NCBI RefSeq assembly: GCF_039794105.1
Contig: NZ_JBDIWA010000042.1
Location: forward strand, 1-28,715
Length of the DNA stretch: 28,715 nucleotides
Reading direction: 5' to 3'
Source: Kuenenia sp039794105
GTDB lineage: Bacteria > Planctomycetota > Brocadiia > Brocadiales > Brocadiaceae
Both the position numbers and the translations under genes were made by a program. Positions 8,140 to 16,300 of the stretch are shown here, one piece after another. Numbering within the stretch: position 1 is the first letter of the stretch; the number at the start of each line of letters is the position of its first letter. A model generated the notes under the pieces. That model did not search any database. It was not told the DNA's origin and worked only from the letters and a program-made list of their open reading frames with translations.

Positions 8140-8712
8140 TTATTTTATCTCAATGGCCTTTTTCAGAACTACTGTAGAACGGGGAACATCGCTATGTCCC
8201 TCTTTTTTTGCGGTAGGCATTTGTTCAATAGCATCAACCACTTCCATGCCTTTTATCACTTTTCCAAAGACACAATATCCCCACCCTGTTGCAGTTTGGC
8301 CCTTAAAATCAAGAAAACCATTATCCACCGTATTAATGAAAAACTGTGCCGTGGCAGAGTGCGGGTCCATCGTGCGGGCCATTGCTACGGCACCCCTCAG
8401 ATTTTTGAGTCCGTTATCCGCCTCATTTTTGATAGGATCCAGCGTGGTTTTCCTGGCCATATCTTCGGTCATACCCCCGCCCTGTATCATAAAGCCCTTT
8501 ATTACACGATGAAAGATTGTGCCGTTGTAAAAACCATCCCGGACGTATTTGAGAAAATTTTCTACCGTCTCCGGGGCTTTTTCGGGATAAAGCTCAAGAA
8601 CTATTTCTCCCTGATTGGTTTCGAGCAAAACTTTCGGATAAACCGTATTTGCACGGGCATTTTGTATGAAGCAGGTTATTGCAAGGGCAGCACAAATAAG
8701 TATTGTTTTCAA
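8140..8712 (-). CDS. Periplasmic cyclophilin-type peptidyl-prolyl isomerase
   Basis: 190-residue cyclophilin that speeds cis-trans isomerisation of proline bonds. A signal peptide (residues 1-21, cleavage after ARA) sends it to the periplasm, as for PpiA. The catalytic core is clear: FHRVIKGFMIQGG with the essential Arg, and AQFFIN. The start is a TTG at 8712 preceded by GAGAGGAG; the nearby ATG is out of frame. It sits in a minus-strand group that also holds a SurA/PpiC-type isomerase (10543-11544), which suggests a shared role in envelope protein folding. Confidence 0.92.
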   Translation of the reverse strand: MKTILICAALAITCFIQNARANTVYPKVLLETNQGEIVLELYPEKAPETVENFLKYVRDGFYNGTIFHRVIKGFMIQGGGMTEDMARKTTLDPIKNEADNGLKNLRGAVAMARTMDPHSATAQFFINTVDNGFLDFKGQTATGWGYCVFGKVIKGMEVVDAIEQMPTAKKEGHSDVPRSTVVLKKAIEIK

Positions 8713-8793
8713 ATCATTCTCCTCTCACTCAAGACGTTATTCAGAATAAATACATTATCACAATTTTTCAAAAAACTAACCTGTTCCCAACGT

Positions 8794-9153
8794 TTACTCT
8801 TTTAACCAGTATGCCAACTCATTGGTAACTTGTTCATGGTCTCCGATATTTAGTTCGATCATTTTCCGCAAATGTGTCAGGGTGTCGATATCTTCGCTTA
8901 CAAATTTAAAACCAAAATGGCCTGAATGAATATGGACAAGTTTTGCTTCAAAATTTAAATTAATATTCGACGAAGGAAGGTGGATTATTATTTCACATTT
9001 CTCACCTTTTATGATAGGAATATTTTCGTTAAATTGCAGCAATGCGCCCTTCAAAGAGATGTCAAGCAGCTCTCCTCTGTATGTTTTGTCCTGATATTTT
9101 AATTGCGTATGCGCCACAAAATTAATGCGGCTGAAATGTCTTTTACCCTCCAT
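8794..9153 (-). CDS. PilZ-domain protein, probable c-di-GMP receptor
   Basis: 119-residue single-domain PilZ protein. Both c-di-GMP binding motifs are present: RxxxR as R5-H-F-S-R9, and D31-I-S-L-K-G36 (D/NxSxxG). The rest is a compact beta-barrel pattern with a helical C-terminus. No output domain is attached, so it should act by binding a partner. It is co-oriented with the HD-domain gene upstream (117-bp gap) and the cyclophilin gene downstream (81-bp gap). PilZ proteins often control motility, polysaccharide export or envelope traits; which one applies here is not visible. Confidence 0.88.
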   Translation of the reverse strand: MEGKRHFSRINFVAHTQLKYQDKTYRGELLDISLKGALLQFNENIPIIKGEKCEIIIHLPSSNINLNFEAKLVHIHSGHFGFKFVSEDIDTLTHLRKMIELNIGDHEQVTNELAYWLKE

Positions 9154-9270
9154 TGCTATTTCCTACACTGAAAAATGTTTCAAAAAATCCATACCTGTTT
9201 AACTGGTGGAAAAAAGAATAACACCATTAAATATTTTGCCGAAAAATGCAAATAAATAACTTTCAGGAGA

Positions 9271-10473
9271 CTACATTGCAAAGTCTGCAAATAAAGCCTC
9301 TATAGATATCCCCGCAATAGCGCGGCCTTTATATTTTTCTTCAATTTTTCGTCGTCCATCCTGCAAATGTTTTGAATTCAGCCCAAGATCGTTTGCCGTA
9401 TACGCCTCTAAATACGCCGACAGGTCATCGGCAATCTTGATAAATTCTCCATCTATCGGGGCATAATCATCGCAATTGTATTTCTCATTTATCTTTTCGG
9501 TTGTAACATGCTTCACCCTTCCCTTTATTTTAATCTTGCTTTCATATTCATTCCGGGTGAAATATTTTATCTCCTCAAACCATCCATCTTCTAATAAGGG
9601 AGAGATTTCTTTTTCTGCCAATTCTTCTTCGATTTTGCTGATGGCCTCCGGCATACCTTCCACAGACCTTTTAATCGGGGATAATATGTCCCTTGTCATT
9701 GCTTCAGGCAGATCATGAAACAACGCGCTGAAAAAATTATTATATAATCTTTTAGAACAGGCATTTACCTCTCTTGCAAAGAGATAACAAAATATTGCCA
9801 CCAAGAGCATGTGTCCCAGGACGGATGTTTTTGGCAACCGGGGCGTTTGGCTCCATCGTATTTGAAACCGTAACTGTCCGCAGAGATCAACAAAGTTTAA
9901 TATTTTCCCTTTGCAAATAATCTTTCGCATCCCGGCAAGATCCATGAAGGGTTCCAGATCGTTTTTTAAAACCCTTTCAATTTCTTCTATTTTATAACCG
10001 GTAGGATGAACCTTCTGAATTATCTGAAATTCCCAGAAACTCGAATAAATATGAGATGCCTCCAATATTTTTTTTGTTAAATCATCGCCCTTGTTTGTAT
10101 CAAACAAATAGTGCTTTAGTTCGGTATTCATTTCTTTTGGCAGTCCTTCAAACATTGGTTTGAGTTGTTCATAAACCCATTTGTTGAGCTGCCGGAAGAC
10201 GTCCGGGTGTAGTTTTTTTATTTTCCTGTATATCGGAGATTTTATATCGGAGATAACTATGCGCCGTAATAGTTCAAATATCCCCCCCGTTATTATGGTA
10301 TCCCAGTTAACCTGCCGCCCTTTTTCTTCTTCATACTTACCAAGACAATAAGCGATGATCATTTTATGCGCATGTTTGTCCATCTCCGTCAACTCTACAG
10401 GACGTATCATATCGTTCCATCTCTGCATGGAAAATGCTTCAAATAATTGTAGCGCCAGCTCACGCCTCAGCAC
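9271..10473 (-). CDS. Duplicated HD-domain protein (YfbR-like), first copy degenerate
   Basis: 400-residue protein. The C-terminal half (about 200-360) resembles YfbR-type HD phosphohydrolases (5'-deoxynucleotidases): R206-W207, H221, H253-D254, E257, then IADDL (D349/D350). The N-terminal half (about 15-185) aligns to it with the same spacing (R18-W19, H36, then F66-E-L-L...SDI-K-SPI against F252-HDL...RDI-L-SPI), but the catalytic His-Asp is replaced by Glu67-Leu68. I read it as an internal duplication with an inactive first domain. The GTG at 10473 has GGGAG upstream. The substrate is probably a nucleotide, but this is unproven. It lies between the PilZ and SurA-like genes; no signal peptide is seen, so it is cytoplasmic. 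Confidence 0.75.
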   Translation of the reverse strand: MLRRELALQLFEAFSMQRWNDMIRPVELTEMDKHAHKMIIAYCLGKYEEEKGRQVNWDTIITGGIFELLRRIVISDIKSPIYRKIKKLHPDVFRQLNKWVYEQLKPMFEGLPKEMNTELKHYLFDTNKGDDLTKKILEASHIYSSFWEFQIIQKVHPTGYKIEEIERVLKNDLEPFMDLAGMRKIICKGKILNFVDLCGQLRFQIRWSQTPRLPKTSVLGHMLLVAIFCYLFAREVNACSKRLYNNFFSALFHDLPEAMTRDILSPIKRSVEGMPEAISKIEEELAEKEISPLLEDGWFEEIKYFTRNEYESKIKIKGRVKHVTTEKINEKYNCDDYAPIDGEFIKIADDLSAYLEAYTANDLGLNSKHLQDGRRKIEEKYKGRAIAGISIEALFADFAM

Positions 10474-10542
10474 CTTTTTAGTCTCCCGTTATCTGCACGT
10501 AGAACCGTCAAAACGATAGAAAACACGTATAAAATATTCCTC

Positions 10543-11544
10543 TCAATATTTAATAACCTTAATAAATGCATCTTCCCTCAAGTCGAGAATATATTTTTTC
10601 TTTAATCTTCCAATCTCTTCACGGTACAACTTCTGATATATTTCATCCTGCACGTCTTCAAATTTTTTTACTACTTCCGGTCTGATGAGTTCCACTTTGA
10701 AAATATGATATCCGACAGGAGACTCTGTTATCTCGCTGTACTCATTATCCTTCAGACCGTTAACAACATCCCGGAGTTCTTTCCTCAACCCTTGTATCTC
10801 GTCAAAACCCCATTCGCCTCCTTTTTCAGCGTTGGGGCCTTCTGAATATGACCGTGCTACTGAGGAAAAATCTTCCCCTGTGGAAAGAAGCGTCATGATT
10901 TTTTCAGCAAAGGCATATGTCTTTGCTTTGTCATTGTCGTGTGTGGAAAATTTGATCATTATGTGCCGCAATTTTATTTCTTTTTTTTGGCAAAATTCAT
11001 CCATGTTTTCCATATAATAGCGTCTTAAAAGCTTTGGCTGGACATTTACCCTGTTATAAACGTTTTCTTTGATTATCTTATCAATCATTATATCTTCTTT
11101 AAGCTCGGTTCTCCTTTCAATAGGATTTATTCCCTGAGATTCTGCTATTTCATAGAACTTTGATAAGGAACCCACGTTTTCAACGGCGCCTTTTAAAAAA
11201 TAATCCAGTTCCTTTTGAACCTCATCCATCATTGATATATCCGCGCCAAATACCTTCTGAGCTTCTTTCACCAACAATTTTCTGTCTATTAATTCTTCAA
11301 GGGTATTTTCCAGAATTTTCTCAATATTTTTTGCGAATTCCTCCTCGCTATATTTACTCCTTGCCTCCCTTATGGCTGCTGCCGAACGTTTAATGACTTC
11401 ATCCTGGGTTATTATCGCCTCATCAACAACCGCCCGAATAAACCCAAGATTGTTTTTGTTCAGGACGTCTTCTCCGCAAAACAGGTATGAACAGGAAAGC
11501 ATTACCGGAAATAACAAGGCATAATAAATGTATTTTCTTAGCAT
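10543..11544 (-). CDS. SurA/PpiC-type periplasmic peptidyl-prolyl isomerase
   Basis: 333-residue exported chaperone/isomerase. A hydrophobic signal sequence occupies residues 1-20. A SurA-like N-terminal helical domain follows (about 35-165, with DEAIITQDEV and LEELIDRKLLVKEA), then a parvulin domain (about 187-295: LRHIMIKF, then GEDFSSVA, EKGGEWGF and GYHIFKVE). A C-terminal helix is charged. Such proteins escort outer-membrane proteins across the periplasm. MLSC within the signal region could be a weak lipobox, so membrane anchoring cannot be excluded. It is the first gene of the minus-strand cluster. Confidence 0.88.
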   Translation of the reverse strand: MLRKYIYYALLFPVMLSCSYLFCGEDVLNKNNLGFIRAVVDEAIITQDEVIKRSAAAIREARSKYSEEEFAKNIEKILENTLEELIDRKLLVKEAQKVFGADISMMDEVQKELDYFLKGAVENVGSLSKFYEIAESQGINPIERRTELKEDIMIDKIIKENVYNRVNVQPKLLRRYYMENMDEFCQKKEIKLRHIMIKFSTHDNDKAKTYAFAEKIMTLLSTGEDFSSVARSYSEGPNAEKGGEWGFDEIQGLRKELRDVVNGLKDNEYSEITESPVGYHIFKVELIRPEVVKKFEDVQDEIYQKLYREEIGRLKKKYILDLREDAFIKVIKY

Positions 11545-11952
11545 GTATTTCTCTTTTGTAAATTTTTTTTCGCAAATAAAACAGAAACCAATCGTGCTTC
11601 ATATAATTATCTTTCCATCTCGTAAGATTTTATCAGTAATTTCAAGTGATTCAAACAATTTAATTTTGCTATACGCTATTTTATACGAGTAAATATCCAA
11701 ATCCAGCACTCCAGATATGTGGAAATTCGGTTTGATACCAATTTGTAACGAATTTTGAAGCGAAATCTGAAAAGGTACGTTTATTTTTTACCTCTTTTGA
11801 TAAAAGCTACTAACGTTTATACTTGACTTGCCCTGTTCGGAAGTGTATTCGCTTGACATTAACTATTTCATTTTTTATAATCCTTTAAATGCTTGATATT
11901 TAAGGGATTCTGATTATTTTTGTTAATTTTTTCGATAGGGAAATTTTTTGCT
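11545..11952. other. Divergent intergenic region between the SurA-like gene and purA
   Basis: 408 bp without a gene. The right part contains the consensus purA promoter (11853-11881). An overlapping TTGACT at 11823 may be a weaker second -35 box. The left part should hold the promoter of the minus-strand cluster, but I see no confident boxes there. No hairpins of note. Confidence 0.5.
11853..11881 (+). promoter_or_regulatory. Perfect-consensus sigma70 promoter for the purA cluster
   Basis: TTGACA (11853-11858) and TATAAT (11876-11881) match both sigma70 boxes exactly with the optimal 17-bp spacing. Transcription should start near 11888, giving a leader of about 65 bases to the purA ATG. Nothing in the leader looks like a riboswitch or attenuator. 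Confidence 0.85.
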
Positions 11953-13233
11953 ATGGGATCAAATACCTGTCTTGTTGGTCTGCAGTGGGGGGATGAAGGG
12001 AAAGGCAAGATTATAGATATACTTACTGAATCGTTTGATATCATTGTTCGTTATCAGGGCGGTAGCAATGCCGGGCATACGATTGTTGTTGATGGTGAAA
12101 AATTTGTATTACATCTTATTCCTTCCGGCATACTCAGAAAAAACAAAAGTTGCGTCATAGGTAATGGAGTCGTCCTTGATCCCCTCCAATTACTGCAGGA
12201 AATTGATGAGTTACGGGGGAAAAATATAGAGGTTGGAGGAAATCTGCATATCAGCGAATTGGCGCACCTTGTGTTTCCTTATCATAAAAAACTGGATGAA
12301 TATTCAGAAGGTGAAAAAGGGGGAGAGAAAATAGGCACAACCCGAAGGGGGATTGGTCCCTGCTATGCGGATAAAATGGCACGAAGCGGCATCAGGGTAT
12401 CGGATCTTTTTTGCCCGGAATATTTTAAACAAAGATTAAAACAGGTCGTAGATGAAAAGAACAGGATATTCGTACATTTGCACGGCGCAGATGAATTGTC
12501 ATGGGAGGCGATTTATGACGAATACCTTGGCTATGCGGAACGTATAAAACCGTTTGTTTGTCAAACAATAGAGTTTATGGATAAAGCAATAAAGGCAAAA
12601 AAGAGAATCCTGTTTGAAGGAGCGCAGGGTGCGTTGCTTGATGTAGATTTTGGGACATATCCATTTGTAACGTCTTCAACCGTCGTTGCAAGCGGCGCCG
12701 CTTCAGGCGCAGGTATTTCCCCCCGGCATATCCATAAGGTTCTGGGGGTAATGAAAGCCTATACTACAAGGGTAGGCAATGGTCCGTTCCCCACAGAGTT
12801 AACAGATAAAACAGGCGAGCATTTGAGGGAAAAGGGCGGCGAATACGGCGCTACTACGGGAAGGCCAAGACGCTGTGGGTGGTTTGATGCGTTATCCGTT
12901 AAACATTCGATAATGGTAAATGGAGCGGATAGCGTTGTTATGACAAAATTGGATGTATTGGATAACCAGAAAACAATAAAGATTTGTGTGGGGTATAAAA
13001 TAAACGGCAAAGAGCATAAATACTTTCCCGCTGATTTGGTTGCATGGAAAGAATATGAGCCGGTTTATGAGGAATTGCCTGGTTGGCAGGAGGATACCTC
13101 CAAAATGCGTAACGCAAAAGACATTCCGTCCCGGGCGTCAGATTACATAAAAAGACTTGAAAAGATTTTAGACGTGAAAATTGAAATGCTTTCCGTTGGC
13201 CCGGATCGTGGACAGATAATCAATTTAGTATGA
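11953..13233 (+). CDS. purA: Adenylosuccinate synthetase
   Basis: 426-residue enzyme that joins IMP and aspartate using GTP, the first committed step to AMP. The N-terminus has the phosphate-binding loop GDEGKGK (residues 13-19) and the catalytic Asp14 and His42 (NAGHT). Downstream are the GTTRRGIGP, FEGAQGALLD and TGRPRRCGW family blocks. Length is normal (about 430). The ATG at 11953 fits the family start (MGSNTCLVGLQWG); the TTG at 11920 would add eleven unsupported residues. An AGGGAAA ribosome site lies upstream. The gene heads a cluster and overlaps uppS by 4 bases. Confidence 0.97.
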   Translation: MGSNTCLVGLQWGDEGKGKIIDILTESFDIIVRYQGGSNAGHTIVVDGEKFVLHLIPSGILRKNKSCVIGNGVVLDPLQLLQEIDELRGKNIEVGGNLHISELAHLVFPYHKKLDEYSEGEKGGEKIGTTRRGIGPCYADKMARSGIRVSDLFCPEYFKQRLKQVVDEKNRIFVHLHGADELSWEAIYDEYLGYAERIKPFVCQTIEFMDKAIKAKKRILFEGAQGALLDVDFGTYPFVTSSTVVASGAASGAGISPRHIHKVLGVMKAYTTRVGNGPFPTELTDKTGEHLREKGGEYGATTGRPRRCGWFDALSVKHSIMVNGADSVVMTKLDVLDNQKTIKICVGYKINGKEHKYFPADLVAWKEYEPVYEELPGWQEDTSKMRNAKDIPSRASDYIKRLEKILDVKIEMLSVGPDRGQIINLV

Positions 13234-13946
13234 AGAAAAACGGATCGCTGCCTGAGCATATTGCAATTATCATGGATGGAAATGGCCGGTGGGCGCGGCA
13301 AAAGAAATTGTTACGGATTAAGGGGCACGAGACGGGCGCCAAAGCTGTTCGTGAGATTACACGTGAGTGTGCAAAAAAACATATAAAACAGCTTACGCTG
13401 TATGCCTTTTCTCAGGAAAACTGGAAGAGGCCGAAACGGGAAATAGATTTATTAATGAAACTCCTCAAGAATTTCCTTATTGGCGAACGGGAAGAAATCC
13501 AGAAAAACAATATCCGCCTGACGGCCATCGGCAGAATCAAAGAATTGCCGGAATTTGTTCAAAGGGAACTCTCGATTTCAATAGAAGAGAGCAAGATGAA
13601 TACCGGGATGGTTCTTTGCCTTGCGCTAAATTATGGAGGGCGGACAGAAATAATCGATGCGACAAAAAAAATTGCTGAGGAATTAAAAAAGGGGAAACTG
13701 AAGATAGATGAAATTACAGAAGAGTCTTTTAAAAAATATTTATACATGCCCAACATGCCAGATCCGGATTTGCTGATAAGAACCGGCGGAGAAATGCGCA
13801 TTAGTAATTTTTTATTATGGGAAATATCTTATGCAGAGCTGTGGGTAACAGACACGTATTGGCCTGATTTTAAAAAACCACACCTTGAGGAAGCTCTTTC
13901 AGCATATGCAAACAGAGAGCGCAGATACGGGGGTTTAAAAGAGTGA
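13230..13946 (+). CDS. uppS: Isoprenyl transferase (undecaprenyl diphosphate synthase)
   Basis: 238-residue cis-prenyltransferase that extends farnesyl diphosphate with isopentenyl diphosphate to the C55 carrier for peptidoglycan and other envelope glycans. Motifs: the substrate loop IMDGNGRWA with catalytic Asp16, then LALNYGGR, DLLIRTGGE, SNFLLWE and ELW...WPDF, and the C-terminal RERRYGG. Length is normal. The ATG overlaps the purA stop (ATGA) and the 3' end overlaps the cdsA GTG (GTGA), indicating translational coupling. Confidence 0.96.
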   Translation: MKKNGSLPEHIAIIMDGNGRWARQKKLLRIKGHETGAKAVREITRECAKKHIKQLTLYAFSQENWKRPKREIDLLMKLLKNFLIGEREEIQKNNIRLTAIGRIKELPEFVQRELSISIEESKMNTGMVLCLALNYGGRTEIIDATKKIAEELKKGKLKIDEITEESFKKYLYMPNMPDPDLLIRTGGEMRISNFLLWEISYAELWVTDTYWPDFKKPHLEEALSAYANRERRYGGLKE

Positions 13947-14788
13947 GCACGCTTAAAACAAGGGTAACGCTTGGCGTCGTTTTGTTTGCGGTGTTTTTCG
14001 GAGTAATGAGCCTTGACGTCATGTTTTCCACAGACATTGGTTTCGGCTGTATTGCAATGGTTGCGGCAGGGATGGGATTGTATGAGTTTTACACTGTTGC
14101 GGGCAAATGCGGATTTCGTCCGTTTCGCGTAGCCGGCATCGGCATCGGGATATGGTTGTTTGTAAGCTATTGGGTATCCATACATGGAGACGCCGGCGCA
14201 GAATCCCAATTTTTTAGAAAAGATATTGTTCTCGTACTCATTTTTTTGCTATTGCTCTTACAGGCGGTCACACGCGGCGCAAAAGATGCGATTAAAAATA
14301 TTTCCGTAACGGTCTTTGGCATTTTTTATGTTCCTTTTCTACTTGGTTTTGCAATTGCTTTACGCCATTTTCCCAATGGAACATGTGTGGTGATAATGGC
14401 CCTGTTGGTTTCAAAATTTGGAGACATTGGCGGGTATTTGTTGGGCAGGAAGTATGGAAAGCATAAGCTTGCAAGGAATATAAGCCCGAATAAAACGGTT
14501 GAAGGGGCTTGCTTCTCTGTTATATGTAGCATTTTAGTAGCAGTGATATTTAATAGTATTCCGCAAACCAGGGTAATCAGTCTGCCATGGTCGGTTTTGT
14601 TTGGAGCAGTTGTGGGTTCTTTCGCTATCTTAGGCGACCTGGCAGAGTCATTGATAAAAAGAGATGCGAATGTTAAGGACTCGGGGAATCTGGTGCCCTC
14701 CTTTGGCGGCGTATTGGATATTATTGATTGTTTGCTGGTAAGCCTGCCGGTGACATATTATTTTTTACTTTTTTTTAAGTTAATCTAA
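13943..14788 (+). CDS. cdsA: Phosphatidate cytidylyltransferase
   Basis: 281-residue inner-membrane enzyme that makes CDP-diacylglycerol from CTP and phosphatidic acid. About eight hydrophobic segments are visible. The family C-terminal signature is present as SLIKRDANVKDSGNLVPSF followed by GGVLDIID. The usual PxHGGxxDRxD is changed to PSFGGVLDIID (His to Phe, Arg to Ile), while both aspartates are kept. An earlier block GDIGGYLLGRKYGKHKLARN is typical. Start is GTG at 13943, coupled to uppS. In many bacteria dxr and rseP follow; here phoH and ybeY do. Confidence 0.93.
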   Translation: MSTLKTRVTLGVVLFAVFFGVMSLDVMFSTDIGFGCIAMVAAGMGLYEFYTVAGKCGFRPFRVAGIGIGIWLFVSYWVSIHGDAGAESQFFRKDIVLVLIFLLLLLQAVTRGAKDAIKNISVTVFGIFYVPFLLGFAIALRHFPNGTCVVIMALLVSKFGDIGGYLLGRKYGKHKLARNISPNKTVEGACFSVICSILVAVIFNSIPQTRVISLPWSVLFGAVVGSFAILGDLAESLIKRDANVKDSGNLVPSFGGVLDIIDCLLVSLPVTYYFLLFFKLI

Positions 14789-14790
14789 GC

Positions 14791-15783
14791 ATGAATCAAG
14801 GAGTTGAAACACAAAAGTATGTTGCAATAAATGAAGATATAAAGGAATTTTTACCCGCTAAAGATGCAATAATCCTTAAAAATGATGACGAAGCGTCCCT
14901 TTTATATGGAAGCCATGATAAAAATTTGCGCCTTATAAGGGATGCTTTTCGGATAAAATTAGTAGCACGTAACGGGGTATTGAAGATGGAGGGAGAAAAA
15001 GAGGGTGTCGAAGCAGCAAGAACGTCCTTAATTAAATTGCTTGAAATAATTCGATTCACGGGGAATCTGGGGGTGAAGGACGTGGAGCAGACCATTATGG
15101 ATGTGCAAAATTATGTTGAAGGGGCGCCCGCACAAGCAATCGATCTTTTCCAAAAAGAGATGTTCATAAGGCCCAAGACACAGGGACAGGCAAATTATAT
15201 CGAGACCATCAGAAACAATGATCTTGTTTTTTGCATAGGGCCTGCCGGAACAGGAAAAACCTACCTGGCGGTAGCGATGGCGCTTTCTTTTCTCAAAAGC
15301 GGATACGCAAAAAGGATTGTACTTGCAAGGCCTGCGGTAGAAGCAGGAGAAAAACTTGGATATCTGCCTGGAGATATCAAGGACAAGGTAAGTCCTTATC
15401 TACGGCCGCTGTATGACGCCATAGCGGATATGATGGACGTCGGACAGGTGAAAAAATATCTGGACAGCGACCTGATAGAGATCCTGCCGCTTGCGTATAT
15501 GCGAGGGAGAACCTTAAACAGCGCCTTTATTATTCTGGACGAGGCGCAAAATTGTACGGTAAAGCAGATGAAGACATTTTTAACAAGGCTTGGCACGAAA
15601 TCAAAGGTTGTCGTTACGGGGGATATTACACAAGTTGATTTGCCGGGCGGGGAGTTATCGGGTTTGATTGATGCCCAGGAAAGATTTATGAATGTAAACA
15701 ATATAGCATTTGTATATCTTGCCAAATCCGATATTGTCCGCCATAAGCTGGTTCAGGATATTGTTGCGGCATATGAATTATAG
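14791..15783 (+). CDS. PhoH-like ATPase (YbeZ)
   Basis: 330-residue PhoH-family protein. Residues about 20-95 form a small KH-like N-terminal region, and residues about 125-330 are the P-loop ATPase with Walker A GPAGTGKT (150-157), ARPAVEAGEKLGYLPGD and Walker B FIILDEAQN (246-254), then VVTGDITQVDLP. PhoH/YbeZ works next to the endoribonuclease YbeY in RNA and ribosome metabolism, and ybeY is indeed the next gene (67-bp gap). The ATG is 2 bases after the cdsA stop. An HD-type 7TM gene often placed between phoH and ybeY in other phyla is absent here. Confidence 0.95.
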   Translation: MNQGVETQKYVAINEDIKEFLPAKDAIILKNDDEASLLYGSHDKNLRLIRDAFRIKLVARNGVLKMEGEKEGVEAARTSLIKLLEIIRFTGNLGVKDVEQTIMDVQNYVEGAPAQAIDLFQKEMFIRPKTQGQANYIETIRNNDLVFCIGPAGTGKTYLAVAMALSFLKSGYAKRIVLARPAVEAGEKLGYLPGDIKDKVSPYLRPLYDAIADMMDVGQVKKYLDSDLIEILPLAYMRGRTLNSAFIILDEAQNCTVKQMKTFLTRLGTKSKVVVTGDITQVDLPGGELSGLIDAQERFMNVNNIAFVYLAKSDIVRHKLVQDIVAAYEL

Positions 15784-15850
15784 TATTTATAAGGCAAAAA
15801 ATCTTTTTGGTTGCGGCTATGCTGCGCTATGATAGAAGAAAAAGGTTCTC

Positions 15851-16285
15851 ATGAAGCTGGAAGTTGTAAACCGGCAGAAATCATATGCTATCGATGAAAA
15901 ACGCATAGTAAAACTGGTAAAAAAGGTGTTAAAAAGTGAAAACAAAGATGCCAGCCTTAGTATCGTCGTTACTGATAACAGAGAAATAAGGAGATTAAAC
16001 AAAACTTTTCTGGGGCATGATTATGCAACGGATGTTTTGAGTTTTATTTATGATGCATCGGAAAATCATGTCGCTGGAGAAATAATTGTATCCGCAGAGA
16101 TGGCATATAAAGTTGCAAAGGAACATTGCCATGATGCGGAAGGAGAAATAGCCCTGTATATCATACATGGCTTGCTGCATTTAATTGGTTATGATGATAA
16201 AAAAAAAGGTGCTGCAAAAGACATGCACCGGAGGGAAAAGGAATTATTGTCAAAGCTTGGGTACAATATTTCTGTCCCGGATTAA
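15851..16285 (+). CDS. ybeY: Endoribonuclease / rRNA maturation factor YbeY
   Basis: 144-residue metal-dependent RNase needed for 16S rRNA 3'-end maturation and ribosome quality control. Family core: N-terminal alpha/beta with LNKTFLGHDYATDVLSF, GEIIVS, then the metal site HGLLHLIGYDD. His106 and His110 are the first two ligands; the position of the usual third His (H-x3-H-x5-H) is Asp116. This substitution could still bind metal but is worth noting. Length is slightly short but normal (about 145-160). The ATG has AAAGG upstream. It is paired with phoH upstream and recO downstream (15-bp gap). Confidence 0.93.
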   Translation: MKLEVVNRQKSYAIDEKRIVKLVKKVLKSENKDASLSIVVTDNREIRRLNKTFLGHDYATDVLSFIYDASENHVAGEIIVSAEMAYKVAKEHCHDAEGEIALYIIHGLLHLIGYDDKKKGAAKDMHRREKELLSKLGYNISVPD

Positions 16286-16300
16286 TTAACATACCATAAT

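Noticed and set aside
7895..8512. 205-residue plus-strand frame across the zinc-ribbon and cyclophilin genes
   Set aside because: The opposite strand carries two recognisable proteins here (two CxxC knuckles; cyclophilin motifs), so this is a shadow frame.
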